Shown piece by piece: positions 13,911-27,200 of a DNA stretch of 64,000 bases. Below the pieces are notes generated by a model that searched no databases, had not been told where the DNA came from, and was given only the letters and a program-made list of their open reading frames with translations. Positions within the stretch are counted from its first letter, which is position 1, and each line of letters begins with the position of its first letter. This DNA is from Zhengitettix transpicula (lineage: Eukaryota; Arthropoda; Insecta; Orthoptera; Tetrigidae), in assembly GCA_037074705.1 (NCBI GenBank), contig JAYJMR010000067.1, positions 1-64,000 on the forward strand, in the 5' to 3' direction. Both the position numbers and the translations under genes were made by a program.

Positions 13911-16900
13911 TTGGGATATATTAATTAATATTAATAGATTAAGATTTTAAAAGTGAAGGTTTGACTAATTTTTATAAAGAACGAGTCATTTATTATGAAA
14001 TAAGACTTTGTTATTTGAAGATTCTTGGTTGGTGAAATTCCAAACTTGTCGTCGAAACGTCGAAATATTACGATATATTAAATAATATTAATGGATTAAG
14101 ATTTTAGAAGTGCTGGTTTGAGTAATTTTTATAAAGAACGAGTCATTTATTATGAAATAAGACTTTGTTATTTGAAGATTCTTGGTTGGTGAAATTCCAA
14201 ACTTGTCGTCGAAACGTCGAAATATTACGATATATTATTTAATATTAATGGATTAAGATTTTAGAAGTGCTGGTTTGAGTAATTTTTATAAAGAACGAGT
14301 CATTTATTATGAAATAAGACTTTGTTATTTGAAGATTCTTGGTTGGTGAAATTCCAAACTTGTCGTCGAAACGTCGAAATATTACTATATATTAATTAAT
14401 ATTAATGGATGAAGATTTTAGAAGTGCTGGTTTGAGTAATTTTTATAAAGAACGAATCATTTATTATGAAATAAGACTTTGTTATTTGAAGATTCTTGGT
14501 TGGTGAAATTCCAAACTTGTCGTCGAAACGTCGAAATATTACGATATATTAATTAGTATTAATAGATTAAGATTTTAGAAGTGCTGGTTTGAGTAATTTT
14601 TATAAAGAACGAGTCATTTATTATGAAATAAGACTTTGTTATTTGAAGATTCTTGGTTGGTGAAATTCCAAACTTGTCGACGAAACGTCGAAATATTACG
14701 ATATATTAATTAATATTAATGGATTAAGATTTTAGAAGTGCTGGTTTGAGTAATTTTTATAAAGAACGAGTCATTTATTATGAAATAAGACTTTGTTATT
14801 TGAAGATTCTTGGTTTGTGAAATTCCAAACTTGTCGTCGAAACGTCGAAATATTACGATATATTAATTAATATTAATGGATTAAGATTTTAGAAGTGCTG
14901 GTTTGAGTAATTTTTATAAAGAACGAGTCATTTATTATGAAATAAGACTTTGTTATTTGAAGATTCTTGGTTGGTGAAATTCCAAACTTGTCGTCGAAAC
15001 GTCGAAATATTACGATATATTAATTAATATTAATGGATGAAGATTTTAGAAGTGCTGGTTTAAGTAATTTTTATAAAGAACGAATCATTTATTATGAAAT
15101 AAGACTTTGTTATTTGAAGATTCTTGGTTGGTGAAATTCCAAACTTGTCGTCGAAACGTCGAAATATTACGATATATTAATTAGTATTAATAGATTAAGA
15201 TTTTAGAAGTGCTGGTTTGAGTAATTTTTATAAAGAACGAGTCATTTATTATGAAATAAGACTTTGTTATTTGAAGATTCTTGGTTGGTGAAATTCCAAA
15301 CTTGTCGTCGAAACGTCGAAATATTACGATATATTAATTAATATTAATGGATTAAGATTTTAGAAGTGCTGGTTTGAGTAATTTTTATAAAGAACGAGTC
15401 ATTTATTATGAAATAAGACTTTGTTATTTGAAGATTCTTGGTTGGTGAAATTCCAAACTTGTCGGCGAAACGTCGAAATATTACGATATATTAATTAATA
15501 TTAATGGATTAAGATTTTAGAAGTGCAGGTTTGAGTAATTTTTATAAAGAACGAGTCATTTATTATGAAATAAGACTTTGTTATTTGAAGATTCTTGGTT
15601 GGTGAAATTCCAAACTTGTCGTCGAAACGTCGAAATATTACGATATATTAATTAATATTAATGGATTAAGATTTTAGAAGTGCTGGTTTGAGTAATTTTT
15701 ATAAAGAACGAGTCATTTATTATGAAATAAGACTTTGTTATTTGAAGATTCTTGGTTGGTGAAATTCCAAACTTGTCGTCGAAACGTCGAAATATTACGA
15801 TATATTAATTAATATTAATGGATGAAGATTTTAGAAGTGCTGGTTTGAGTAATTTTTATAAAGAACGAATCATTTATTATGAAATAAAACTTTGTTATTT
15901 GAAGATTCTTGGTTGGTGAAATTCCAAACTTGTCGTCTAAACTTTGAAATATTACGATATATTAATTAATATTAATGGATTAAGATTTTAGAAGTGCTGG
16001 TTTGAGTAATTTTTATAAAGAACGAGTCATTTATTATGAAATAAGACTTTGTTATTTGAAGATTCTTGGTTGGTGAAATTCCAAACTTGTCGTCGAAACG
16101 TCGAAATATTACGATATATTAATTAATATTAATGGATTAAGATTTTAGAAGTGCTGGTTTGAGTAATTTTTATAAAAAACGAGTCATTTATTATGAAATA
16201 AGACTTTGTTATTTGAAGATTCTTGGTTGGTGAAATTCCAAACTTGTCGTCGAAACGTCGAAATATTACGATATATTAATTAATATTAATGGATGAAGAA
16301 TTTAGAAGTGCTGGTTTGAGTAATTTTTATAAAGAACGAATCATTTATTATGAAATAAGACTTTGTTATTTGAAGATTCTTGGTTGGTGAAATTCCAAAC
16401 TTGTCGTCGAAACGTCGAAATATTACGATATATTAATTAGTATTAATAGATTAAGATTTTAGAAGTGCTGTTATGAGTAATTTTTATAAAGAACGAGTCA
16501 TTTATTATGAAATAAGACTTTGTTATTTGAAGATTCTTGGTTGGTGAAATTCCAAACTTGTCGTCGAAACGTCGAAATATTACGATATATTAATTAATAT
16601 TAATGGATTAAGATTTTAGAAAGTGCTGGTTTGAGTAATTTTTATAAGGAACGAGTCATTTATTATGAAATAAGACTTTGTTATTTGAAGATTCTTGGTT
16701 GGTGAAATTCCAAACTTGTCGTCGAAACGTCGAAATATTACGATATATTAATTAATATTAATGGATTAAGATTTTAGAAGTGCAGGTTTGAGTAATTTTT
16801 ATAAAGAACGAGTCATTTATTATGAAATAAGACTTTGTTATTTGAAGATTCTTGGTTGGTGAAATTCCAAACTTGTCGTCTAAACTTTGAAATATTACGA

Positions 16901-19900
16901 TATATTAATTAATATTAATGGATTAAGATTTTAGAAGTGCTGGTTTGAGTAATTTTTATAAAGAACGAGTCATTTATTATGAAATAAGACTTTGTTATTT
17001 GAAGATTCTTGGTTGGTGAAATTCCAAACTTGTCGTCGAAACGTCGAAATATTACGATATATTAATTAATATTAATGGATTAAGATTTTAGAAGTGCTGG
17101 TTTGAGTAATTTTTATAAAGAACGAGTCATTTATTATGAAATAAGACTTTGTTATTTGAAGATTCTTGGTTGGTGAAATTCCAAACTTGTCATCGAAACG
17201 TCGAAATATTACGATATATTAATTAATATTAATGGATGAAGATTTTAGAAGTGCTGGTTTGAGTAATTTTTATAAAGAACGAATCATTTATTATGAAATA
17301 AGACTTTGTTATTTGAAGATTCTTGGTTGGTGAAATTCCAAACTTGTCGTCGAAACGTCGAAATATTACGATATATTAATTAGTATTAATAGATTAAGAT
17401 TTTAGAAGTGCTGTTATGTGTAATTTTTATAAAGAACGAGTCATTTATTATGAAATAAGACTTTGTTATTTGAAGATTCTTGGTTGGTGAAATTCCAAAC
17501 TTGTCGTCGAAACGTCGAAATATTACGATATATTAATTAATATTAATGGATTAAGATTTTAGAAAGTGCTGGTTTGAGTAATTTTTATAAGGAACGAGTC
17601 ATTTATTATGAAATAAGACTTTGTTATTTGAAGATTCTTGGTTGGTGAAATTCCAAACTTCTCGTCGAAACGTCGAAATATTACGATATATTAATTAATA
17701 TTAATGGATTAAGATTTTAGAAGTGCTGGTTTGAGTAATTTTTATAAAGAACGAATCATTTATTATGAAATAAGACTTTGTTATTTGAAGATTCTTGGTT
17801 GGTGAAATTCCAAACTTGTCGTCGAAACGTCGAAATATTACGATATATTAATTAGTATTAATAGATTAAGATTTTAGAAGTGCTGGTTTGAGTAATTTTT
17901 ATAAAGAACTAGTCATTTATTATGAAATAAGACTTTGTTATTTGAAGATTCTTGGTTGGTGAAATTCCAAACTTGTCGTCGAAACGTCGAAATATTATGA
18001 TATATTAATTAATATTAATAGATTAAGATTTTAGAAGTGCAGGTTTGAGTAATTTTTATAAAGAACGAATCATTTATTATGAAATAAGACTTTGTTATTT
18101 GAAGATTCTTGGTTGGTGAAATTCCAAACTTGTCGTCGAAACGTCGAAATATTATGATATATTAATTAGTATTAATAGATTAAGATTTTAGAAGTGCTGG
18201 TTTGAGTAATTTTTATAAAGAACGAGTCATTTATTATGAAATAAGACTTTGTTATTTGAAGATTCTTGGTTGGTGAAATTCCAAACTTGTCGTCGAAACG
18301 TCGAAATATTACGATATATTAATTAATATTAATGGATTAAGATTTTAGAAGTGCAGGTTTGAGTAAATTTTATAAAGAACGAGTCATTTATTATGAAATA
18401 AGACTTTGTTATTTGAAGATTCTTGGTTGGTGAAATTCCAAACTTGTCGTCGAAACGTCGAAATATTGGGATATATTAATTAATATTAATAGATTAAGAT
18501 TTTAAAAGTGAAGGTTTGACTAATTTTTATAAAGAACGAGTCATTTATTATGAAATAAGACTTTGTTATTTGAAGATTCTTGGTTGGTGAAATTCCAAAC
18601 TTGTCGTCGAAACGTCGAAATATTACGATATATTAATTAATATTAATGGATTAAGATTTTAGAAGTGCTGGTTTGAGTAATTTTTATAAAGAACGAGTCA
18701 TTTATTATGAAATAAGACTTTGTTATTTGAAGATTCTTGGTTGGTGAAATTCCAAACTTGTCGTCGAAACGTCGAAATATTACGATATATTATTTAATAT
18801 TAATGGATTAAGATTTTAGAAGTGCTGGTTTGAGTAATTTTTATAAAGAACGAGTCATTTATTATGAAATAAGACTTTGTTATTTGAAGATTCTTGGTTG
18901 GTGAAATTCCAAACTTGTCGTCGAAACGTCGAAATATTACGATATATTAATTAATATTAATGGATTAAGATTTTAGAAGTGCTGGTTTGAGTAATTTTTA
19001 TAAAGAACGAGTCATTTATTATGAAATAAGACTTTGTTATTTGAAGATTCTTGGTTGGTGAAATTCCAAACTTGTCGGCGAAACGTCGAAATATTACGAT
19101 ATATTAATTAATATTAATGGATTAAGATTTTAGAAGTGCAGGTTTGAGTAATTTTTATAAAGAACGAGTCATTTATTATGAAATAAGACTTTGTTATTTG
19201 AAGATTCTTGGTTGGTGAAATTCCAAACTTGTCGTCGAAACGTCGAAATATTACGATATATTAATTAATATTAATGGATTAAGATTTTAGAAGTGCTGGT
19301 TTGAGTAATTTTTATAAAGAACGAGTCATTTATTATGAAATAAGACTTTGTTATTTGAAGATTCTTGGTTGGTGAAATTCCAAACTTGTCGTCGAAACGT
19401 CGAAATATTACGATATATTAATTAATATTAATGGATGAAGATTTTAGAAGTGCTGGTTTGAGTAATTTTTATAAAGAACGAATCATTTATTATGAAATAA
19501 AACTTTGTTATTTGAAGATTCTTGGTTGGTGAAATTCCAAACTTGTCGTCTAAACTTTGAAATATTACGATATATTAATTAATATTAATGGATTAAGATT
19601 TTAGAAGTGCTGGTTTGAGTAATTTTTATAAAGAACGAGTCATTTATTATGAAATAAGACTTTGTTATTTGAAGATTCTTGGTTGGTGAAATTCCAAACT
19701 TGTCGTCGAAACGTCGAAATATTACGATATATTAATTAATATTAATGGATTAAGATTTTAGAAGTGCTGGTTTGAGTAATTTTTATAAAAAACGAGTCAT
19801 TTATTATGAAATAAGACTTTGTTATTTGAAGATTCTTGGTTGGTGAAATTCCAAACTTGTCGTCGAAACGTCGAAATATTACGATATATTAATTAATATT

Positions 19901-21290
19901 AATGGATGAAGAATTTAGAAGTGCTGGTTTGAGTAATTTTTATAAAGAACGAATCATTTATTATGAAATAAGACTTTGTTATTTGAAGATTCTTGGTTGG
20001 TGAAATTCCAAACTTGTCGTCGAAACGTCGAAATATTACGATATATTAATTAGTATTAATAGATTAAGATTTTAGAAGTGCTGTTATGAGTAATTTTTAT
20101 AAAGAACGAGTCATTTATTATGAAATAAGACTTTGTTATTTGAAGATTCTTGGTTGGTGAAATTCCAAACTTGTCGTCGAAACGTCGAAATATTACGATA
20201 TATTAATTAATATTAATGGATTAAGATTTTAGAAAGTGCTGGTTTGAGTAATTTTTATAAGGAACGAGTCATTTATTATGAAATAAGACTTTGTTATTTG
20301 AAGATTCTTGGTTGGTGAAATTCCAAACTTGTCGTCGAAACGTCGAAATATTACGATATATTAATTAATATTAATGGATTAAGATTTTAGAAGTGCAGGT
20401 TTGAGTAATTTTTATAAAGAACGAGTCATTTATTATGAAATAAGACTTTGTTATTTGAAGATTCTTGGTTGGTGAAATTCCAAACTTGTCGTCTAAACTT
20501 TGAAATATTACGATATATTAATTAATATTAATGGATTAAGATTTTAGAAGTGCTGGTTTGAGTAATTTTTATAAAGAACGAGTCATTTATTATGAAATAA
20601 GACTTTGTTATTTGAAGATTCTTGGTTGGTGAAATTCCAAACTTGTCGTCGAAACGTCGAAATATTACGATATATTAATTAATATTAATGGATTAAGATT
20701 TTAGAAGTGCTGGTTTGAGTAATTTTTATAAAGAACGAGTCATTTATTATGAAATAAGACTTTGTTATTTGAAGATTCTTGGTTGGTGAAATTCCAAACT
20801 TGTCGTCGAAACGTCGAAATATTACGATATATTAATTAATATTAATGGATGAAGATTTTAGAAGTGCTGGTTTGAGTAATTTTTATAAAGAACGAATCAT
20901 TTATTATGAAATAAGACTTTGTTATTTGAAGATTCTTGGTTGGTGAAATTCCAAACTTGTCGTCGAAACGTCGAAATATTACGATATATTAATTAGTATT
21001 AATAGATTAAGATTTTAGAAGTGCTGTTATGTGTAATTTTTATAAAGAACGAGTCATTTATTATGAAATAAGACTTTGTTATTTGAAGATTCTTGGTTGG
21101 TGAAATTCCAAACTTGTCGTCGAAACGTCGAAATATTACGATATATTAATTAATATTAATGGATTAAGATTTTAGAAAGTGCTGGTTTGAGTAATTTTTA
21201 TAAGGAACGAGTCATTTATTATGAAATAAGACTTTGTTATTTGAAGATTCTTGGTTGGTGAAATTCCAAACTTCTCGTCGAAACGTCGAA
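13911..21290 (+). repeat. Higher-order duplication of 29 then 23 monomers
   Basis: The left part of the first copy matches at offset 4555 bp: ttgggatata with aaaagtgaagg at 13911 and 18466, and tatattattt at 14231 and 18786. The right part matches at 3613 bp: gtcGGcg at 15461 and 19074, gtcTAAActt at 15935 and 19548 and again at 16878 and 20491, ctgTTATGag at 16471 and 20084, ttatgTg at 17414 and 21027, and cttCTCg at 17661 and 21274. The two offsets differ by 942 bp, exactly 6 monomers, so the second copy lacks (or the first gained) six monomers between about 14300 and 15450. Two 1-bp insertions (gaaagtgc) are shared by both copies. The copies part near 17720/21330. Confidence 0.88.
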
Positions 21291-24200
21291 ATATTACGAT
21301 ATATTAATTAATATTAATGGATTAAGATTTTAGAAGTGCAGGTTTGAGTAATTTTTATAAAGAACGAGTCATTTATTATGAAATAAGACTTTGTTATTTG
21401 AAGATTCTTGGTTGGTGAAATTCCAAACTTGTCTTCGAAACGTCGAAATATTACGATATATTAAATAATATTAATGGATTAAGATTTTAGAAGTGCAGGT
21501 TTGAGTAATTTTTATAAAGAACGAGTCATTTATTATGAAATAAGACTTTGTTATTTGAAGATTCTTGGTTGGTGAAATTCCAAACTTGTCGTCGAAACGT
21601 CGAAATATTACGATATATTAATTAATATTAATGGATTAAGATTTTAGAAGTGCAGGTTTGAGTAATTTTTATAAAGAAGAGTCATTTATTATGAAATAAG
21701 ACTATGTTATTTGAAGATTCTTGGTTGGTGAAATTCCAAACTTGTCGTCGAAACGTCGAAATATTACGATATATTAATTAATATTAATGGATTAAGATTT
21801 TAGAAGTGCAGGTTTGAGTAATTTTTATAAAGATCGAGTCATTTATTATGAAATAAGACTTTGTTATTTGAAGATTCTTGGTGGGTGAAATTTCAAACTT
21901 GTCGTCGAAACGTCGAAATATTACGATATATTAATTAATATTAATGGATTAAGATTTTAGAAGTGCAGGTTTGAGTAATTTTTATAAAGAACGAGTCATT
22001 TATTATGAAATAAGACTTTGTTATTTGAAGATTCTTGGTTGGTGCAATTCCAAACTTGTCGTCGAAACGTCGAAATATTACGATATATTAATTATTATTA
22101 ATAGATTAAGATTTTAGAAGTGCAGGTTTGAGTAATTTTTATAAAGAACGAGTCATTTATTATGAAATAAGACTTTGTTATTTGAAGATTCTTGGTTAGT
22201 GAAATTCCAAACTTGTCGTCGAAACGTCGAAATATTTTGATATATTAATAAATATTAATAGATTAAGATTTTAGAAGTGCTGGTTTGAGTAATTTTTATA
22301 AAGAACGAGTCATTTATTATGAAATAAGACTTTGTTATTTGAAGATCCTTGGTTGGTGAAATTCCAAACTTGTCGTCGAAACGTCGAAATATTATGATAT
22401 ATTAATTAATATTAATAGATTAAGATTTTAGAAGTGCAGGTTTGAGTAATTTTTATAAAGAACGAGTTATTTATTATGAAATAAGACTTTGTTTTTTGAA
22501 GATTCTTGGTTGGTGAAATTCCAAACTTGTCTTCGAAACGTCGAAATATTACGATATATTAATTAATATTAATGGATTAAGATTTTAGAAGTGCAGGTTT
22601 GAGTAATTTTTATAAAGAACGAGTCATTTATTATGAAATAAGACTTTGTTATTTGAAGATTCATGGTTGGTGAAATTCCAAACTTGTCGTCGAAACGTCG
22701 AAATATTGGGATATATTAATTAATATTAATAGATTAAGATTTTAGAAGTGCTGGTTTGAGTAATTTTTATAAAGAACGAGTCATTTATTATGAAATATGA
22801 CTTTGTTATTTGAAGATTCTTGGTTGGTGAAATTCCAAACTTGTCGTCGAAACGTCGAAATATTGGGATATATTAATTAATATTAATAGATTAAGATTTT
22901 AGAAGTGCTGGTTTGAGTAATTTTTATAAAGAACGAGTCATTTATTATGAAATAAGACCTTGTTATTTGACGATTCTTGGTTGGTGAAATTCCAAACTTA
23001 ACGTCGAAACGTCAAAATATTACGATATATTAATTAATATTAATGGATTAAGATTTTAGAAGTGCTGGTTTGAGTACTTTTTATAAAGAACGAGTCATTT
23101 ATTATGAAATAAGACTTTGTTATTTGAAGATTCTTGGTTGGTGAAATTCCAAACTTGTCGTCGAAACGTCGAAATATTACGATATATTAATTAATATTAA
23201 TGGATTAAGATTTTAGAAGTGCAGGTTTGAGTAATTTTAATAAAGAACGAGTCATTTATTATGAAATAAGTCTTTGTTATTTGAAGATTCTTGGTTGGTG
23301 AAATTCCAAACTTGTCGTCGAAACGTCGAAATATTACGATATATTAATTAATGTTAATGGATTAAGATTTTAGAAGTGCTGGTTTGAGTAATTTTTATAA
23401 AGAACGAGTCATTTATTATGAAATAAGACTTTGTTATTTGAAGATTCTTGGTTGGTGAAATTCCAAACTTGTCGTCGAAACGTCGAAATATTTTGATATA
23501 TTAATTAATATTAATAGATTAAGATTTTAGAAGTGCTGGTTTGAGTAATTTTTATAAAGAACGAGTCATTTATTATGAAATAAGACTTTGTTATTTGAAG
23601 ATTCTTGGTTGGTGAAATTCCAAACTTGTCGTCGAAACGTCGAAATATTACGATATATTAATTAATATTAATAGATTAAGATTTTAGAAGTGCAGGTTTG
23701 ACTAATTTTTAAAAAGAACGAGTCATTTATTATGAAATAAGACTTTGTTATTTGAAGATTCTTTGTTGGTGAAATTCCAAACTTGTCGTCGAAACGTCGA
23801 AATATTACGATATATTAATTAATATTAATGGATTAAGATTTTAGAAGTGCAGGTTTGAGTAATTTTTATAAAGAACGAGTTATTTATTATGAAATAAGAC
23901 TTTGTTATTTGAAGATTCTTGGTTGGTGAAATTCCAAACTTGTCGTCGAAACGTCGAAATATTACGATATATTAATTAATATTAATAGATTAAGATTTTA
24001 GAAGTGCAGGTTTGAGTAATTTTTATAAAGAACGAGTCATTTATTATGAAATAAGACTTTGTTATTTGAAGATTCTTGGTTGGTGAAATTCCAAACTTGT
24101 CATCGAAACGTCGAAATATTACGATATATTAATTAATATTAATGGATTAAGATTTTAGAAGTGCAGGTTTGAGTAATTTTTATAAAGAACGAGTCATTTA

Positions 24201-27200
24201 TTATGAAATAAGACTTTGTTATTTGAAGATTCTTGGTTGGTGAAATTCCAAACTTGTCGTCGAAACGTCGAAATATTACGATATATTAATTAATATTAAT
24301 AGATTAAGATTTTAGAAGTGCAGGTTTGACTAATTTTTAAAAAGAACGAGTCATTTATTATGAAATAAGACTTTGTTATTTGAAGATTCTTGGTTGGTGA
24401 AATTCCAAACTTGTCGTCGAAACGTCGAAATATTACGATATATTAATTAATATTAATGGATTAAGATTTTAGAAGTGCAGGTTTGAGTAATTTTTATAAA
24501 GAACGAGTCATTTATTATGAAATAAGACTTTGTTATTTGAAGATTCTTGCTTGGTGAAATTCCAAACTTGTCGTCGAAACGTCGAAATATTACGATATAT
24601 TAATTAATATTAATGGATTAAGATTTTAGAAGTGCAGGTTTGAGTAATTTTTATAAAGAACGAGTCATTTATTATGAAATAAGACTTTGTTATTTGAAGA
24701 TTCTTGGTTGGTGAAATTCCAAACTTGTCGTCGAAACGTCGAAATATTACGATATATTAATTAATATTAATGGAATAAGATTTTAGAAGTGCAGGTTTGA
24801 GTAATTTTTATAAAGAACGAGTCATTTATTATGAAATAAGACTTTGTTATTTGAAGATTCTTGGTTGGTGAAATTCCAAACTTGTCGTCGAAACGTCGAA
24901 ATATTACGATATATTAATTAATATTAATGGATTAAGATTTTAGAAGTGCAGGTTTGAGTAATTTTTATAAAGAACGAGTCATTTATTATGAAATAAGACT
25001 TTGTTATTTGAAGATTCTTGGTTGGTGAAATTCCAAACTTGTCGTCGAAACGTCGAAATATTACGATATATTAATTAATATAATGGATTAAGATTTTAGA
25101 AGTGCAGGTTTGAGTAATTTTTATAAAGAACGAGTCATTTATTATGAAATAAGACTTTGTTATTTGAAGATTCTTGGTTGGTGAAATTCCAAACTTGTCG
25201 TCGAAACGTCGAAATATTACGATATATTAATTAATATTAATGGATTAAGATTTTAGAAGTGCAGGTTTGAGTAATTTTTATAAAGAACGAGTCATTTATT
25301 ATGAAATAAGACTTTGTTAATTGAAGATTCTTGGTTGGTGAAATTCCAAACTTGTCGTCGAAACGTCGAAATATTACGATATATTAATTAATATTAATGG
25401 ATTAAGATTTTAGAAGTGCAGGTTTGAGTAATTTTTATAAAGAACGAGTCATTTATTATGAAATAAGACTTTGTTATTTGAAGATTCTTGGTTGGTGAAA
25501 TTCCAAACTTGTCGTCGAAACGTCGAAATATTACGATATATTAATTAATATTAAAGGATTAAGATTTTAGAAGTGCAGGTTTGAGTAATTTTTATAAAGA
25601 ACGAGTCATTTATTATGAAATAAGACTTTGTTATTTGAAGATTCTTGGTTGGTGAAATTCCAAACTTGTCGTCGAAACGTCGAAATATTACGATATATTA
25701 ATTAATATTAATGGATTAAGATTTTAGAAGTGCTGGTTTGAGTAATTTTTATAAAGAACGAGTCATTTATTATGAAATAAGACTTTGTTATTTGAAGATT
25801 CTTGGTTGGTGAAATTCCAAACTTGTCGTCGAAACGTCGAAATATTACGATATATTAATTAATATTAATGGATTAAGATTTTAGAAGTGCAGGTTTGAGT
25901 AATTTTTATAAAGAACGAGTCATTTATTATGAAATAAGACTTTGTTATTTGAAGATTCTTGGTTGGTGAAATTCCAAACTTGTCGTCGAAACGTCGAAAT
26001 ATTACGATATATTAATTAATATTAATGGAATAAGATTTTAGAAGTGCAGGTTTGAGTAATTTTTATAAAGAACGAGTCATTTATTATGAAATAAGACTTT
26101 GTTATTTGAAGATTCTTGGTTGGTGAAATTCCAAACTTGTCGTCGAAACGTCGAAATATTACGATATATTAATTAATATTAATGGATTAAGATTTTAGAA
26201 GTGCAGGTTTGAGTAATTTTTATAAAGAACGAGTCATTTATTATGAAATAAGACTTTGTTATTTGAAGATTCTTGGTTGGTGAAATTCCAAACTTGTCGT
26301 CGAAACGTCGAAATATTACGATATATTAATTAATATTAATGGATTAAGATTTTAGAAGTGCTGGTTTAAGTAATTTTTATAAAGAACGAGTCATTTATTA
26401 TGAAATAAGACTTTGTTATTTGAAGATTCTTGGTTGGTGAAATTCCAAACTTGTCGTCGAAACGTCGAAATATTACGATATATTAATTAATATTAATGGA
26501 TTAAGATTTTAGAAGTGCAGGTTTGAGTAATTTTTATAAAGAACGAGTCATTTATTATGAAATAAGACTTTGTTATTTGAAGATTCTTGGTTGGTGAAAT
26601 TCCAAACTTGTCGTCGAAACGTCGAAATATTACGATATATTAATTAATATTAATGGATTAAGATTTTAGAAGTGCTGGTTTGAGTAATTTTATAAAGAAC
26701 GAGTCATTTATTATGAAATAAGACTTTGTTATTTGAAGATTCTTGGTTGGTGAAATTCCAAACTTGTCGTCGAAACGTCGAAATATTACGATATATTAAT
26801 TAATATTAATGGATTAAGGTTTTAGAAGTGCTGGTTTGAGTAATTTTTATAAAGAACGAGTCATTTATTATGAAATAAGACTTTGTTATTTGAAGATTCT
26901 TGGTTGGTGAAATTCCAAACTTGTCGTCGAAACGTCGAAATATTACTATATATTAATTAATATTAATGGATTAAGATTTTAGAAGTGCACGTTTGAGTAA
27001 TTTTTATAAAGAACGAGTCATTTATTATGAAATAAGACTTTGTTATTTGAAGATTCTTGGTTGGTGAAATTCCAAACTTGTCGTCGAAACGTCGAAATAT
27101 TACGATATATTAATTAATATTAATGGATTAAGATTTTAGAAGTGCTGGTTTGAGTAATTTTTATAAAGAACGAGTCATTTATTATGAAATAAGACTTTGT

